Shown: positions 61,856 through 64,000 of the stretch, in pieces
Layout of the letters: every line of letters begins with the position of its first letter
Position numbering within the stretch: the stretch's first letter is position 1
Assembly: GCA_017453365.1 (NCBI GenBank)
Contig: JAFTKH010000012.1
Coordinates: forward strand, 1-64,000
Length of the DNA: 64,000 bases
From: Clostridia bacterium
GTDB lineage: Bacteria > Bacillota > Clostridia > Oscillospirales > CAG-272
Direction of reading: 5' to 3'
Notes under the pieces: model-generated
The model's database searches: none
Told to the model about the DNA's origin: nothing
What the model saw: only the letters and a program-made list of their open reading frames with translations
Made by a program: the position numbers and the translations under genes

Positions 61856-62890
61856 CTATTCAATGAAGCCGGAGGCTATTATATTCCCCCCCGCCGAATA
61901 TATAACCGCAGTCTGCCCGGGAGCCGGGGATTTTACGGGCTCCACAAAGCTTATACGCGCTTTTTTTCCGGGGTAAAGCGTTACTTTTGCCTCGACCTTT
62001 GGCGCCTGATACCTTATCTTAACCGCTCCGTCGAGCGTCTCGACGGCCGAGGGCTCGGAAACGGACACAAAATTCAAGCTCGAAAGCGTGATTTCAAGGA
62101 CAAGCTTCCCCTCCTCAAGCAACGTCACTGTATTGTTTTTCGGGTCTATTGAGCCGACGAACATTCTCTTTCCAAGCGAAATGCCGAGGCCACGTCTTTG
62201 TCCCACCGTGTACTTGGTAATTCCTCTGTGTCTGCCGAGAACCTCTCCCGTTTCGCTTATAAAATTCCCCTCCGTCGGCGCTCCGAGATATCTCTCAAGA
62301 AAGTCCGAATATCCCCCGTTCGGGATGAAGCATATCTCCTGGCTGTCCTGCTTATCCTCTATGGGAAGGGACTGCTCCTTCACCGCTGACCTCAATTCCG
62401 TTTTTACCTCATCGGCAAGCGGAAAGAGAACGCGCTCGAGAATATACTGCGGCAGTCGCGAGAGCATATAGCTCTGGTCCTTCGCGGAGTCGGCAGGCGG
62501 CTCGAGCGTATACCGCTCCACACCGTCCGAAATCGCCTTACCCACTCTCGCATAGTGACCCGTAGCTATATAGTCAAAGCCGTGCTCCATAGCATAGTCG
62601 TAAAGACATTTAAACTTAACCTCGGGGTTACAAACGATACACGGGTTGGGGGTTCTGCCCATTTTATACTCGGATATGAAGGTGGAAATTACCTTCCTCT
62701 CAAACAGCTCCTTACAGTCTATTACATGAAAGGGTATCCCGAGCCGCTCCGCCGCAGAGCGTGCGGCCTCCACGTCCGTATGGGGGTGCATAACGAGGAC
62801 GGCGCCCTCAACCCGATATCCCTTGGCCGCGAGCTTATGAGCGGCATAGGAGCTATCAAAGCCGCCGCTCATTCCAAGCAGGACTCTCAT
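61856..62890 (-). CDS. mnmA: tRNA-specific 2-thiouridylase MnmA
   Basis: A 344-residue enzyme that puts sulfur on C2 of the wobble uridine (s2U34). The PP-loop is MSGGFDSSYAAHKLAAKG (most homologues have SGGVDSS). The catalytic cysteines lie in NPCIVCNPEVKFKCLYDYA and QEICFIPNGGYSDFLE. GHYARV and the KDQSYMLSRL loop are present, and the C-terminal beta domain is intact. It lies 3 nt after iscU, so sulfur should flow IscS to MnmA. GAGGAG precedes ATG. The stop codon is abutted by hairpin array 2. Confidence 0.95.
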   Translation of the reverse strand: MRVLLGMSGGFDSSYAAHKLAAKGYRVEGAVLVMHPHTDVEAARSAAERLGIPFHVIDCKELFERKVISTFISEYKMGRTPNPCIVCNPEVKFKCLYDYAMEHGFDYIATGHYARVGKAISDGVERYTLEPPADSAKDQSYMLSRLPQYILERVLFPLADEVKTELRSAVKEQSLPIEDKQDSQEICFIPNGGYSDFLERYLGAPTEGNFISETGEVLGRHRGITKYTVGQRRGLGISLGKRMFVGSIDPKNNTVTLLEEGKLVLEITLSSLNFVSVSEPSAVETLDGAVKIRYQAPKVEAKVTLYPGKKARISFVEPVKSPAPGQTAVIYSAGGNIIASGFIE

Positions 62891-62893
62891 TTT

Positions 62894-63310
62894 TTACTCC
62901 TCGTCGTCATCCACGGGGAGTTCAAAATCAAGGGGTCTGCCTATCTTGTTGTAATAATCCGCGACGGCGTGCTTCACAGCCTCCTCGGCGAGCACCGAGC
63001 AGTGCACCTTCACGGGCGGAAGCCCCTCGAGCGCTTCGACGACGACGTCGTTAGTAAGCTTCAGAGCCTCGGAAACGGTATGCCCCTTAATAAGCTCCGT
63101 TGCCATGGACGACGTAGCGATAGCCGCGCCGCAGCCAAACGTCTTGAACTTACAGTCGGTTATTACGTCGTTCTCATCTATTTTGAGATATATTCTCATT
63201 ATATCTCCACACTTCGCGTTCCCAACAGTTCCTATACCGTCAGCATCCTCAATCTCACCGACGTTTCTCGGATGAGTGAAGTGGTCCATTACCTTCTCAC
63301 TGTACTGCAT
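62894..63310 (-). CDS. iscU: Iron-sulfur scaffold IscU/NifU-like protein
   Basis: A 138-residue scaffold on which Fe-S clusters are assembled with sulfur from the cysteine desulfurase encoded just upstream. The three ligand cysteines are present: NAKCGD (C34), KTFGCGAAIATSS (C60) and KVHCSVLAEEAVKHA (C105). The acidic C-terminal tail (LPVDDDEE) is short. Starts MQYSEKVMDHFTHPRNVGEI, the usual clostridial form. 20 nt after iscS and 3 nt before mnmA, so a tight operon. Confidence 0.95.
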   Translation of the reverse strand: MQYSEKVMDHFTHPRNVGEIEDADGIGTVGNAKCGDIMRIYLKIDENDVITDCKFKTFGCGAAIATSSMATELIKGHTVSEALKLTNDVVVEALEGLPPVKVHCSVLAEEAVKHAVADYYNKIGRPLDFELPVDDDEE

Positions 63311-63330
63311 ATTATTTCCTCACTTTCAAA

Positions 63331-64000
63331 TTACTTAACAGCCAAAGCGCGCTTCATATCCTCCCAAAGAGGACTCATCTCGCGAAGACGCTCTATTATA
63401 GGCGGCATAGTTTCAATAATATAATCTATATCCTCATCGGTTGTGTCGTGCGATATCGAAAGCCTTATCGAGCCGTGCGCCTTCTCATGCGGCACACCGA
63501 TAGCAAGCAGAACGTGCGATGCATCAAGCGATGCAGATGAGCAGGCAGAGCCCGTAGATGCACATATACCCGCCATATCAAGCCACATAAGTATGCTCTC
63601 GCCCTCAATATACTCAAAGCCTATGTTTACGTTTCCGGGCAGTCTTTCAGTCCTCGAGCCGTTAAGCTTCGAGTAGGGTATCCCAGTAAGCTCGTCGATA
63701 AGCCTGTCGCGCCTTCTTCTCACCGCATCGAGCTCGGGCAGCCTTTCCTTCGCTATCTCAAGCGCCTTCGCAAGTCCGACGATGTAGGGAACGTTCTCCG
63801 TACCGCCTCTTTTTCTCTTCTCCTGACCTCCGCCGTCGATAAGGTTGTTTATAACCACACCCTTACGAATAAAGAGGAGTCCTATTCCCTTCGGTGCGTG
63901 TATCTTGTGCCCCGAGAGCGCAAGCATATCGACGGGCAGCTCCCGAAGGTTGATATCTACGTTTCCGACCGCCTGAACGGCATCGGTGAACATAAGCGCC
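63331..64000 (-). CDS. iscS: Cysteine desulfurase IscS/NifS, 5' part beyond the window
   Basis: The C-terminal 222 or so residues of a PLP-dependent desulfurase; the N-terminal half is cut by the right edge. It has TDAVQAVG, the PLP lysine in [35 protein letters not shown], and the active cysteine in [20 protein letters not shown]. It supplies persulfide sulfur to IscU and MnmA downstream. The frame is open to the last base, so the gene is complete as far as visible. Confidence 0.95.
   Translation of the reverse strand, partial: ALMFTDAVQAVGNVDINLRELPVDMLALSGHKIHAPKGIGLLFIRKGVVINNLIDGGGQEKRKRGGTENVPYIVGLAKALEIAKERLPELDAVRRRRDRLIDELTGIPYSKLNGSRTERLPGNVNIGFEYIEGESILMWLDMAGICASTGSACSSASLDASHVLLAIGVPHEKAHGSIRLSISHDTTDEDIDYIIETMPPIIERLREMSPLWEDMKRALAVK

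Overview
The window reads as chromosome of an anaerobic, endospore-forming Firmicute of the class Clostridia, probably gut-associated. The case rests on a germination protease (GPR), an FtsK/SpoIIIE translocase, a SigH-like sigma factor, the TIGR03936/TIGR03960 radical-SAM pair, a DUF512 radical-SAM protein beside der, yajC followed by a TIGR04086 membrane protein, DUF4364, DUF3810, and carbohydrate ABC genes linked to DUF5696 and Yip1/NHL proteins. Promoters are strikingly regular (TTGACA-like, 17 bp, TATAAT-like). I see no IS element, prophage or CRISPR array; most of the window is core genome, with one large accessory-looking transport cluster.

Layout. 1-200: promoter and leader of an rRNA operon that runs leftward out of the window. 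0.27-7.1 kb: a DUF421/DUF4363 pair, then on the minus strand a radical-SAM pair, a P-type-ATPase-like protein that has lost its catalytic motifs, and an RlmB-type rRNA methyltransferase. 7.2-10.8 kb: a zinc-ribbon protein preceded by a tRNA-like element, a SigH-like sigma factor, DUF4364 preceded by a folded RNA, and an orphan peptide-binding lipoprotein. 10.9-20 kb: gpr, a Nudix hydrolase, a nitroreductase, obgE, der, DUF512, VanZ, a Sel1 protein and cysS. 20-31 kb (plus strand): ftsK/spoIIIE, DJ-1, a CxxC protein, a divergent CwlD-like amidase, a TtcA-like enzyme, an SF1 helicase-nuclease, yajC and TIGR04086. 31-42 kb: a pyridoxamine kinase, murA, a DUF3810 protease-like protein, three metallopeptidases (M18, M20, M29), a membrane protein, and a Gfo/Idh dehydrogenase divergent from an AraC regulator.

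42-47.5 kb holds an FAD oxidoreductase and a complete mglBAC-type sugar importer. 47.9-61 kb is one long minus-strand operon: a giant solute-binding protein with duplicated carbohydrate-binding-like modules, a CUT1 permease pair, an NHL/Yip1 membrane protein, a 1185-residue DUF5696 protein and a second CUT1 permease pair, with no ATPase. 61.8-64 kb is iscS-iscU-mnmA, the sulfur relay for tRNA 2-thiouridine.

The least explained structures are two arrays of long imperfect hairpins (47604-47937 and 61625-61855). Each abuts the stop codon of a minus-strand gene. They differ in arm sequence but share one apex, GATGGGCGTAG-NNNN-CTACGTCGAG, and their outer stems keep pairing although the sequences differ. 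The same window also has the degenerate P-type ATPase, the tRNA-like element before the zinc-ribbon gene, and folded leaders upstream of DUF4364, cysS and the giant binding protein.
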